Assembly (NCBI RefSeq): GCF_010183535.1
Contig: NW_026526025.1
Span: 248,001-312,000, forward strand
Source: Caenorhabditis remanei
Taxonomy: Eukaryota; Nematoda; Chromadorea; Rhabditida; Rhabditidae
DNA: 64,000 nucleotides
Reading direction: 5' to 3'
In this document: piece after piece, positions 18,862-28,900 of the stretch
Position numbering within the stretch: position 1 is the first letter of the stretch
How the letters are laid out: the number at the start of each line of letters is the position of its first letter
The notes under the pieces: generated by a model
Told to the model about the DNA's origin: nothing
Database searches by the model: none
What the model saw: the letters and a program-made list of their open reading frames with translations, nothing else
Translations under genes and position numbers: made by a program

Positions 18862-20119
18862 TTATATATCATAGACAGCTGGCCGGGCACAGTTTGCAAC
18901 CAAGTGTGTTGAAATATTGGTTTCACTATCTTTGTCAAAATCTCGTTTATACATTACATCTTTCATCCAATTTTGATAAAGAAATGTAGCGACTTTTATG
19001 GTGGTTTTTCCATATGGTCCTTTCATAAATTTGAAAACTAGAACCAAGTCTTGTGAAACTCTAGTTTTCACAAATTTGTCTACAAGTCGTATTGTTTCTA
19101 AATTTTTTAAATCCATGTTTTCATCCAAAAAAAATGAGCTCGCTGACAACTTGTTTACGACGTATTGTAGCAATGTTGATACCAAAGTCCGCAATTGTAA
19201 TCATACCAAGGATGCACGTCCAAAACCAATGAAAGACGAAAACGGCTTGAATGGTTTTGTTGTTTGGTAGAACACATTGAATTAATTCTTCATGCATGTT
19301 ACCTCCTGGAGTAGACATATAATTATGTATGCAGTATGCAATTGTAGGAAAAGGCTCGTTCAACAATTTGATCTCGAGTAAATAATTGTACAATATTTTG
19401 AACCCCCATACTGGTCCAAGTCCGTGATCGAAAATAATGTGCGACATTTGAAATTGTAATATAATGTTGACCACGTAGAGCAATTTTGTAGTTGTGTGCA
19501 AATGATGAAATCTTGGCTGTGGAAATACTCGAAACCATTTGAAACCACTGCTGGATGTCTGGGTCGTCAACATTTCGCACAGTTCAGCACATATGTTTTC
19601 TTTTTCTCGGTTTGAAGCCTTGTCCATTCGTTTAGTCTTTTCCATAATATCATCAATTTTTACTTCTGTATACACAGTTGTAGTTTTCCAGAATATTCGA
19701 GGTAATAAATAGCCAAACGCAGCAATCAAACAAATGTATATACAGTTTGGGTAGTAGGCAATCTTTTTGAATTGATCGTATTGCATTTTGTCTAACGGTT
19801 TGATTTTTTTCTCATAGTCCGGTAAAAACAGTAGTTCAGTTCGGTATCATTTGGTACTCGTTGTTGTACCCCACTGTGGTGAATAATGTTGTGGTGGAAA
19901 ACAGTCAAAGTTATTTCCATAGTTTCTGAAAATTTACATGAGATTGAAGTACGTATTACGTAAGACTTACACTCCTTTAGCTACCAAAAAGGCTGCTAAT
20001 ATTAAAAGCACGGTTGAAACTTTGGAAGAGATTACAGCTATAAAATCTTCCTTAATCGATAAACCTTGATTCAGATTAGAAATTGTAGAATACCAAGGCG
20101 CTGGAACTTCGGTAGACAT
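18862..20119 (-). pseudogene. Innexin-family gene with frame disruptions
   Basis: Exon 1 (20119-19971) encodes a start like MSTEVPAPWYSTISNLNQG and the first membrane segment (VSTVLLILAAFLVAK); exon 2 begins at 19925 after a 45-bp intron. Innexin landmarks follow in order: a CFPPQ start of the first loop, the YYPNC equivalent of the YYQW signature with a second hydrophobic segment, a third at LLYVVNIILQFQ, FPTIAYC and IQCVLPNN in the second loop, then VFVFHWFWTCILGMITI as the fourth, and a cytoplasmic tail (ENMDLKNLETIRLVDKFVK). All four loop cysteines can be found. The frame breaks in the first loop (a TGA near 19846 between two compensating one-base shifts) and again at a T8 run near 19127-19134. 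Innexins form gap junctions and membrane channels. This is decay or consensus error. Confidence 0.8.
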
Positions 20120-20127
20120 GTGTCAGG

Positions 20128-20819
20128 ATGTTTCCTTTTTCAAACTTATATACATTCTTTTGTTCTACAAACAAAGGTTGTCTTAGCTTCTGTGAATATT
20201 TAAAAAAGTATAAGAAGAAGAGGGTCTTTCACTGGATCCCGTCTCCACCACTTCGTATCGGAGAGAAAGACGAATTTGTAAGTTTTTTATACATCTTCTT
20301 CATTAAAAATTGTATTTTTTAGGAAATAGACCGACCGTTGAAAATTTGGATTGCTAACAAACAGTGGAATATCGACAACTTGACTAACTATCAAATAAAT
20401 GAGATTAATCTCATGTTCAATAATGCCATCGTTTGGAATTCTCTGACAAACGTTCTACTTGACACACCGGTGGTTACAAAGTAAGTTTAAAAGTTTTATT
20501 TGAGACATTACTTTGAGTTTTCAGATATCGTACTGTCGCGACGGCAAATTTACCCTTCGGAGGTAAACGCCTGAGGGAATACTATTCAACAAACTTTGGA
20601 GTGACCATTGAACACCCCTCATCTCCAATCGTTATGGACAAACTGGTACCGCATGCAATCGAATATCTTTGGATTCGAACATCTGTTAATGAAGAAGAAA
20701 ACGAAGACGAAGAAGAGGAAGAAACGGAAGATTTTGACATAGAAGACGAGGAGGAGGAAGATTTTGAATTCGAAGAAGAATTCCATTTTGAGGATGAGGA
20801 ATATGAATTTCGTAAATAA
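20128..20819 (+). CDS. Unknown three-exon gene with acidic tail (200 aa)
   Basis: Exons 20128-20277, 20323-20480 and 20525-20819 join in phase; introns are 45 and 44 bp with GTAAGT donors and TTTTTTAG/TTTTCAG acceptors. The N-terminal part has a basic cluster (KKYKKKRVFHWIP), the centre has WIANKQWNIDNLTNYQINEI, and the last about 55 residues are almost all Glu, Asp and Phe. No family recognised. Its ATG is only 8 bp from the divergent innexin-like ATG, so the 5' ends must share or overlap control sequence; alternatively the true start differs. Packing places it in the capsid-gene block. An acidic tail could bind basic proteins, but function is unknown. Confidence 0.6.
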
Positions 20820-21452
20820 GTTTTTTGTGTCAGAACCCCGATATCCTCTTTTTCTTTTACACTTTTTTTGTGTATCTTGTACACTTTTTTTTGTGGAGTT
20901 TTTTAAAATACTTTATTCATAAAAACTTTAAAATAAATTATTTGTAATTTAGGAAGTAAAAGTTCTGAAAAATTCAAAATTCAAAGAAAATTAAAATTGT
21001 ATAGAGACTCACGAAACTTGTTATTAGTATATATTTGAGACAGTTTTTACAAATTTTTGTTATATACCAAAATTTAGATTAATTAATTCCATTTTATTGC
21101 GTGTCCAGTGAATAATATAGGTTTTCATCAGTTTTGGTTAGTACGTTCGTTTTTAATTTTTTCCTGTGTGAAAATGTGATTTTTCAAAAATTGAATTAGT
21201 CGTCCTAAAATTACTATAACTCTCTGTCCGTCCAAAAAAGGGAGGGTCCGTTCAAAAAAGTTGTCAACTACAAAAATGAAGCTACACTTTTGTTTTGTAT
21301 AATTTATTAAAAATATGCTTGATGGGGCAATTACCTTTCTTGACTTGTTGTAAGTGAAGTTACTATATAATTATTGTGCTCTATTGTATTTTTCTCAGAA
21401 TTGTGTAGGTGTTTATGCATGACTGACCGTGTTATCTATTGTTGCCTTCAAT
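20820..21452. other. Intergenic DNA right of the capsid block
   Basis: AT-rich with T runs and AATAAA-like words close behind the preceding gene (near 20930). No gene, no recognisable terminal repeat of a Maverick element. The element's right edge could lie here, but I cannot place it. Confidence 0.4.
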
Positions 21453-21652
21453 AGCAGTATGTATGTGTGAAAAAAAAGGTCGAGAAAGCATAATTACCTT
21501 TGTTTGTAATTACACATTAGGGAGGGGAGGGGTAGCACACCATATGGTAGGTAGCAGTATGTGTGTGTAAAAAAAGGAACGAGGAAGCATAATTACCTTT
21601 ATTTGTAATCACACATTAGGGAGGGGAGGACCTAGCACACCATATGGTAGGT
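21453..21652 (+). repeat. Two tandem 100-bp units upstream of a small gene
   Basis: Units 21453-21552 and 21553-21652 both begin AGCAGTATGT and end CACCATATGGTAGGT. They share CATAATTACCTTT and ACATTAGGGAGGGGAGG. They differ by roughly a dozen bases. CCATATGG is a perfect palindrome in each. They end about 110 bp before the next start codon and may carry promoter sites; inference. Confidence 0.8.
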
Positions 21653-21764
21653 ATGACATTGTGGAAAGAGGCGTGGCTAACTCCACAAGAACCACCGAAA
21701 AAATTTTCGACCATTCACACACCAATCTTTACCGAATAGAGTCGTCTGTATATTTTTTCTTCAA

Positions 21765-22302
21765 ATGGAAGACGACGACGATGCCAATATTTTCAATTTT
21801 TGGATCACACATCGCCGACGGGTGGAGGAACAGGAACGAGAAAGGCGTGAAGATGAGTATGAGGATAGACGTGAGTTTTTATTTAATCATTTCTATATCT
21901 TTGTATTTTCTCCTTTTAGCTCAAGTGCAGCTGAGCGACATTGTCGACATGACGAGAGGGCGGTTGAGGAGACAACTTTCTGCCCTAGGGTCGGTGAGAG
22001 TGGAGTTTCTCCACATGCTCCATCTCCCGGCCCTGTGGACACGCATAATTCCAGACCATGAGCAAAACACGTAAGTGAACACTCTGAAAATTTCTAATCA
22101 TAACATCCTTATAATCTGTTACAGGGCACGTAGCAAAATGGTCCGAGTATGGCGCAATGATGAATACGTAACAGTCTCATTAATGAATCACTACGAGTAT
22201 TATTATGAGTTCACACTCCAATATCCAGACCTCCCGCTGGTCCGACTCGAAAGTTTCCGGCCCACGGAGGCTTTCCCAATGGAAATGATATTACTTGTTT
22301 GA
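21765..22302 (+). CDS. Unknown three-exon gene (144 aa)
   Basis: Exons 21765-21870, 21920-22070 and 22125-22302 join in phase; introns are 49 and 54 bp with GTGAGT/GTAAGT donors and TTTTAG/TTACAG acceptors. The protein starts with an acidic run (MEDDDDAN) and a highly charged helix (RRRVEEQERERREDEYEDR), then a Leu/Arg-rich part (TRGRLRRQLSALG), and a C-terminal part with YEYYYEFTLQYPDLPL. No domain recognised, no signal peptide. The ATG lies behind CTTCAA with a TATATTTTTT upstream. The stop codon lies inside a 20-bp stem-loop. It could be a lineage-specific host gene or the last gene of the neighbouring block. Confidence 0.6.
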
Positions 22303-22334
22303 TTCATAATTGATTCAAACAAGTAATATCATTT
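22283..22334. terminator. Perfect 20-bp stem-loop over the stop codon
   Basis: AAATGATATTACTTGTTTGA at 22283-22302 is exactly reverse-complemented at 22315-22334, leaving a 12-nt loop. The stop codon is the end of the left arm. In an animal mRNA this would be a 3'-UTR hairpin rather than a bacterial-type terminator; it may also be a small inverted-repeat insertion that supplied the stop. Confidence 0.7.
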
Positions 22335-22345
22335 TAATTGGGACT

Positions 22346-22456
22346 ATTGTCAAAATAAAAAAGTGATACCCCGATGTTTTGCGGACTTAGTGCTAATTTT
22401 AATAATTTTGCACTACGTCCGCAAACACCGGGTATCACTTTTTTTATTTCGACAAT
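22346..22456. mobile_element. 111-bp foldback MITE-like repeat
   Basis: Arms of about 45 bp pair with few mismatches. The left arm starts ATTGTCAAAATAAAAAAGTG, and the right arm ends TATTTCGACAAT. A possible 3-bp direct repeat ACT flanks it. No coding capacity. Confidence 0.65.
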
Positions 22457-22565
22457 ACTTATATTTATTTAATCTGTATTTATTTAACTCCTTAATTTAT
22501 TTAATCTGTGTCATCATTTTATTTAATCTGTGTCATCGTTTCATTTCATCTGTGTCATCATTTAT
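22457..22565. repeat. Short repeats of a TTTAATCTGTGTCATC word
   Basis: TTATTTAATCTGTGTCATC-like words occur about four times here and once more near 22760-22785. Spacing is about 20-25 bp with variation. Confidence 0.5.
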
Positions 22566-22676
22566 TTAAAAGAGTCCTAACTGCTTCATCACAGTGTTTT
22601 TTTGAGCTTTGTTTTCCTCCTCGACTTCTTGACGATGTTCGGACGGAACCAGTTCCAGTCCATCTGATATATCCAT
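22566..22676 (-). CDS. Possible small ORF (36 aa), minus strand
   Basis: A frame of 36 codons from ATG at 22676 to TAA at 22566. The product is charged and helical: MDISDGLELVPSEHRQEVEE then a Lys/Gln-rich end. GATGATTCAG just before the ATG looks like a splice acceptor, so it could be a last exon. The composition looks more coding than the flanks, but there is no homology support and no upstream exon found. Confidence 0.25.
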   Translation of the reverse strand: MDISDGLELVPSEHRQEVEEENKAQKNTVMKQLGLF

Positions 22677-22877
22677 TCTGAATCATCACTTAGGTATACC
22701 TATGAAATGAATGCTCTCAACAGTAAATAAGAAAAATGACAACTCTCTCACATATACGTATATTTATTTAATCTGTGTCATCCTATTATTTATTTAAAAA
22801 AATAAAGACAAACAATATTCCATTTTTTCATTATTTTAATCTTTTTAATATTTTCATATAGGAGTCAAATTTTTATA

Positions 22878-24435
22878 CAGTGTCCGACAAAACCATAGGT
22901 TCACTTTTCCAGTTGAGATTTCTGGCGATTTGAGAAGTTGCAAGAAAATTGTCCATGGACAAAAAAGACCCCTTAAATACTCTAAAACGTAAACAAGATT
23001 ACATTTGAATACCTATCATCCTACTCAAAATATGATTAAAAATGTTGAAAATGGCCACTTGCAAACGCGACAAAACTATAGGTTCACCCCAAAAAATCAA
23101 AAATTGAAAAAATAATTTTTTCCAATGAGTGAAGGAAAATGTGCTTTTATCAAATGCGGAATCTTCGTCGAAAATTAAGCTCGTTAAATACATTTCTAAA
23201 GCATTTTCAGTTAAAAAATTTTGAGAAAAATGAGAATTTCTGGAAATTCTCAAACCTCTTCGTTTTTCATTTGTCTCGTCCATATAAGTTTTATCTAGCA
23301 TCTCATTTTTGTTCTTACAAATTGTGATATCTATGCGGTAGAGTTTAGTATAGCTTTTTTAAGTATTTGACACTTTTTGAACAACTTTGGTTCAGAAGAG
23401 TCGAAAATTTTTTGAAATTGGGCACGCACTTACTCGGAAATTTCTTGATATTTTTCATTTTATCTAGTTTTTTTCTGCTTGTATACACAGAATTGGTCTT
23501 ATTGTTCACTTTTTTAACATTTTTCCTAGAGTAGCTTTACTTTAAATTAATAAAATACAGGCAACATGAATTTTCAACTGTATCGTATGGAGGAAAATTT
23601 ATAGCACTTTTGAAAATTGTCGCGGCGGTAATCTAATTCTAAAAACCTAACGAACCCATAATGATTAATATTTTGTATCCTGGAATATTACCATCATTGC
23701 TCATTGAACACATTTTGAATGAGCTGGTGATTTTGCGTCTACTTTTCTGATCTCAAAACTATTTTTGCTACTTTTTTGCTAATTTAAAGTAAAGCTACTC
23801 TAGGAAAAATGTTAAAAAAGTGAACAATAAGACCAATTCTGTGTATACAAGCAGAAAAAATTAGATAAAATGAAAAATATCAAGAAATTTCCGAGTAAGT
23901 GCGTGCCCAATTTCAAAAAATTTTCGACTCTTCTGAACCAAAGTTGTTCAAAAAGTGTCAAATACTTAAAAAAGCTATACTAAACTCTACCGCATAGATA
24001 TCACAATTTGTAAGAACAAAAATGAGATGCTAGATAAAACTTATATGGACGAGACAAATGGAAAACGAAGAGGTTTGAGAATTTCCAGAAATTCTCGTTT
24101 TTCTCAAAAATTTTCTACTGAAAATGTTTTAGAAATATATTTGACTTGCTCAATTTTTGTCGAAGATTCTAAATTTGATAAAACAACACTTTGATTCACT
24201 CACTGGGAAAAATTATTTTTTGGGGTGAACCTATAGTTTTGTCGCGTTTGCAAGTGGCCATCTTCAACATTTTTAATCATATTTTGAGTAGGATGATAGG
24301 TATTCGAATGTAATCTTGTTTACGTTTTAGAGTATTTGAGGGGTCTTTTTTTGTCCATGGACAATTTTCTTGCAACTTCTCAAATCGCTAGAAAACTCAA
24401 CTGGAAAAGTGAACCTATGGTTTTGTCGGACACTG
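22878..24435. mobile_element. 1,558-bp foldback element with ~660-bp arms
   Basis: It starts CAGTGTCCGACAAAACCATA and ends with the reverse complement. Arms run about 22878-23550 and 23780-24435 around a spacer of about 220 bp. TA lies on both sides (22876-22877, 24436-24437). Arms differ at scattered positions. There is no transposase; short frames within one arm are mirrored in the other. Tips and target site fit a nonautonomous Tc1/mariner derivative. Confidence 0.85.
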
Positions 24436-24437
24436 TA

Positions 24438-24702
24438 TAGGATGTGGGAAGAGGGTGTTCCGAGGAGTGAAATAAAAGGGGTCTAAAAAGCAAATTATGA
24501 ATAGAAACAGTGGGAAAGATTACCATTCAACGGAACGGTATATAAATGCGATCAGTTTCCAATTTCCATCATTTTAATTTTTTTGGTTAGAGGTAGGTGA
24601 CAAATATTAATAGTAAAATTGAAATAACAAAAATTAATAATATAGAAACATTTTCGATTTAGAATTTTCCAAAATCAATACATGACGTGATAGTTTGATC
24701 GC
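24438..24702. other. Unique flank left of the satellite
   Basis: No gene. GGTATATAAATGCGATCAG at about 24538-24556 is a good TATA-like sequence about 165 bp left of the array, followed by a T-rich tract and TTTTGGTTAG. Whether it drives transcription toward the array is unknown. Confidence 0.4.
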
Positions 24703-25160
24703 TAAGAACTCTAAGGATATCTGCAGATGAGGAACTAAACTCCACGACAGACGGGTCAATTGGTCTATGTTTTATTGTCTTATCTTTTTATAAGAACTCT
24801 AAGGATATCTGCTGATGAGGAACTAAACTCCACGACAGACGGGTCAATTGGCCTATGTTTTATTGTCTTATCTTTTTATAAGAACTCTAAGGATATCTGC
24901 TGATGAGGAACTAAACTCCACGACAGACGGGTCAATTGGCCTATGTTTTATTGTCTTATCTTTTTATAAGAACTCTAAGGATATCTGCTGATGAGGAACT
25001 AAACTCCACGACAGACGGGTCAATTGGTCTATGTTTTATTGTCTTATCTTTTTATAAGAACTCTAAGGATATCTGCTGATGAGGAACTAAACTCCACGAC
25101 AGACGGGTCAATTGGCCTATGTTTTATTGTCTTATCTTTTTATAAGAACTCTAAGGATAT

Positions 25161-25955
25161 CTGCTGATGAAAAACTAAACTCCACGACAGACGGGTCAAT
25201 TGGTCTATGTTTTATTGTCTTATCTTTTTATAAGAACTCTAAGGATATCTGCTGATGAGGAACTAAACTCCACGACAGACGGGTCAATTGGCCTATGTTT
25301 TATTGTCTTATCTTTTTATAAGAACTCTAAGGATATCTGCTGATGAGAAACTAAAACTCCACGACAGACGGGTCAATTGGCCTATGTTTTATTGTCTTAT
25401 CTTTTTATAAGAACTCTAAGGATATCTGCTGATGAAAAACTAAACTCCACGACAGACGGGTCAATTGGTCTATGTTTTATTGTCTTATCTTTTTATAAGA
25501 ACTCTAAGGATATCTGCTGATGAGGAACTAAACTCCACGACAGACGGGTCAATTGGCCTATGTTTTATTGTCTTATCTTTTTATAAGAACTCTAAGGATA
25601 TCTGCTGATGAGAAACTAAAACTCCACGACAGACGGGTCAATTGGCCTATGTTTTATTGTCTTATCTTTTTATAAGAACTCTAAGGATATCTGCTGATGA
25701 AAAACTAAACTCCACGACAGACGGGTCAATTGGTCTATGTTTTATTGTCTTATCTTTTTATAAGAACTCTAAGGATATCTGCTGATGAGGAACTAAACTC
25801 CACGACAGACGGGTCAATTGGCCTATGTTTTATTGTCTTATCTTTTTATAAGAACTCTAAGGATATCTGCTGATGAGAAACTAAAACTCCACGACAGACG
25901 GGTCAATTGGTCTATGTTTTATTGTCTTATCTTTTTATAAGAACTCTAAGAATAT
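25161..25955 (+). repeat. Three-unit higher-order repeat, period 265 bp
   Basis: A unit with GATGAAAAACTAAAC recurs at about 25161, 25426 and 25691. It is always followed by a GATGAGGAAC unit and then a GATGAGAAACTAAAAC unit (89 bp). This gives an 88+88+89 bp block in three copies. Confidence 0.75.
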
Positions 25956-28900
25956 CTGCTGATGAGGAACTAAACTCCACGACAGACGGGTCAATTGGCC
26001 TATGTTTTATTGTCTTATCTTTTTATAAGAACTCTAAGAATTTCTGCTGATGAGGAACTAAACTCCACGACAGACGGGTCAATTGGTCTATGTTTTATTG
26101 TCTTATCTTTTTATAAGAACTCTAAGGATATCTGCTGATGAGGAAGTAAACTCCACGACAGACGGGTCAATTGGCCTATGTTTTATTGTCTTATCTTTTT
26201 ATAAGAACTCTAAGGATATCTGCTGATGAGGAACTAAACTCCACGACAGACGGGTCAATTGGCCTATGTTTTATTGTCTTATCTTTTTATAAGAACTCTA
26301 AGAATTTCTGCTGATGAGGAACTAAACTCCACGACAGACGGGTCAATTGGTCTATGTTTTATTGTCTTATCTTTTTATAAGAACTCTAAGAATTTCTGCT
26401 GATGAGGAACTAAACTCCACGACAGACGGGTCATTTGGTCTATGTTCAAGTGTCTTATCTTTTTATAAGAACTCTAAGAATATCTGCTGATGAGGAACTA
26501 AACTCCACGACAGACGGGTCAATTGGTCTATGTTTTATTGTCTTATCTTTTTATAAGAACTCTAAGGATATCTGCTGATGAGGAACTAAACTCCACGACA
26601 GACGGGTCAATTGGTCTATGTTTTATTGTCTTATCTTTTTATAAGAACTCTAAGGATATCTGCTGATGAGGAACTAAACTCCACGACAGACGGGTCATTT
26701 GGTCTATGTTCAAGTGTCTTATCTTTTTATAAGAACTCTAAGAATATCTGCTGATGAGGAACTAAACTCCACGACAGACGGGTCAATTGGTCTATGTTTT
26801 ATTGTCTTATCTTTTTATAAGAACTCTAAGGATATCTGCTGATGAGGAAGTAAACTCCACGACAGACGGGTCAATTGGCCTATGTTTTATTGTCTTATCT
26901 TTTTATAAGAACTCTAAGGATATCTGCTGATGAGGAACTATACTCCACGACAGACGGGTCAATTGGCCTATGTTTTATTGTCTTATCTTTTTATAAGAAC
27001 TCTAAGGATATCTGCTGATGAGGAACTATACTCCACGACAGACGGGTCAATTGGTCTATGTTTTATTGTCTTATCTTTTTATAAGAACTCTAAGGATATC
27101 TGCTGATGAGGAACTATACTCCACGACAGACGGGTCAATTGGTCTATGTTTTATTGTCTTATCTTTTTATAAGAACTCTAAGGATATCTGCTGATGAGGA
27201 ACTAAACTCCACGACAGACGGGTCAATTGGTCTATGTTTTATTGTCTTATCTTTTTATAAGAACTCTAAGGATATCTGCTGATGAGGAACTATACTCCAC
27301 GACAGACGGGTCAATTGGTCTATGTTTTATTGTCTTATCTTTTTATAAGAACTCTAAGGATATCTGCTGATGAGGAACTAAACTCCACGACAGACGGGTC
27401 AATTGGTCTATGTTTTATTGTCTTATCTTTTTATAAGAACTCTAAGGATATCTGCTGATGAGGAACTAAACTCCACGACAGACGGGTCAATTGGCCTATG
27501 TTCAATTGTCTTATCTTTTTATAAGAACTCTAAGGATATCTGCTGATGAGGAACTATACTCCACGACAGACGGGTCAATTGGTCTATGTTTTATTGTCTT
27601 ATCTTTTTATAAGAACTCTAAGGATATCTGCTGATGAGGAACTAAACTCCACGACAGACGGGTCAATTGGCCTATGTTTTATTGTCTTATCTTTTTATAA
27701 GAACTCTAAGGATATCTGCTGATGAGGAACTAAACTCCACGACAGACGGGTCAATTGGCCTATGTTCAATTGTCTTATCTTTTTATAAGAACTCTAAGGA
27801 TATCTGCTGATGAGGAACTATACTCCACGACAGACGGGTCAATTGGCCTATGTTTTATTGTCTTATCTTTTTATAAGAACTCTAAGGATATCTGCTGATG
27901 AGGAACTAAACTCCACGACAGACGGGTCAATTGGCCTATGTTTTATTGTCTTATCTTTTTATGAGAACTCTAAGGATATCTGCTGATGAGGAACTAAACT
28001 CCACGACAGACGGGTCAATTGGCCTATGTTCAATTGTCTTATCTTTTTATAAGAACTCTAAGGATATCTGCTGATGAGGAACTATACTCCACGACAGACG
28101 GGTCAATTGGCCTATGTTTTATTGTCTTATCTTTTTATAAGAACTCTAAGGATATCTGCTGATGAGGAACTAAACTCCACGACAGACGGGTCAATTGGCC
28201 TATGTTTTATTGTCTTATCTTTTTATAAGAACTCTAAGGATATCTGCAGATGAGAAACTAAAACTCCACGACAGACGGGTCAATTGGTCTATGTTTTATT
28301 GTCTTATCTTTTTATAAGAACTCTAAGGATATCTGCTGATGAGGAAGTAAACTCCACGACAGACGGGTCAATTGGCCTATGTTTTATTGTCTTATCTTTT
28401 TATAAGAACTCTAAGGATATCTGCTGATGAGGAACTATACTCCACGACAGACGGGTCAATTGGTCTATGTTTTATTGTCTTATCTTTTTATAAGAACTCT
28501 AAGGATATCTGCAGATGAGAAACTAAAACTCCACGACAGACGGGTCAATTGGCCTATGTTTTATTGTCTTATCTTTTTATAAGAACTCTAAGGATATCTG
28601 CTGATGAGGAAGTAAACTCCACGACAGACGGGTCAATTGGCCTATGTTTTATTGTCTTATCTTTTTATAAGAACTCTAAGGATATCTGCTGATGAGGAAC
28701 TATACTCCACGACAGACGGGTCAATTGGTCTATGTTTTATTGTCTTATCTTTTTATAAGAACTCTAAGGATATCTGCTGATGAGGAAGTAAACTCCACGA
28801 CAGACGGGTCAATTGGCCTATGTTTTATTGTCTTATCTTTTTATAAGAACTCTAAGGATATCTGCTGATGAGGAACTATACTCCACGACAGACGGGTCAA

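Noticed and set aside
19120..19140. Programmed frameshift in the innexin-like gene at T8
   Set aside because: Innexins are not known to use frameshifting, and further breaks upstream are better explained by decay or sequencing error.
20582..20884. Minus-strand Ser-rich frame of 100 residues
   Set aside because: It is the antisense shadow of the Glu/Asp-rich tail of the three-exon gene at 20128-20819.
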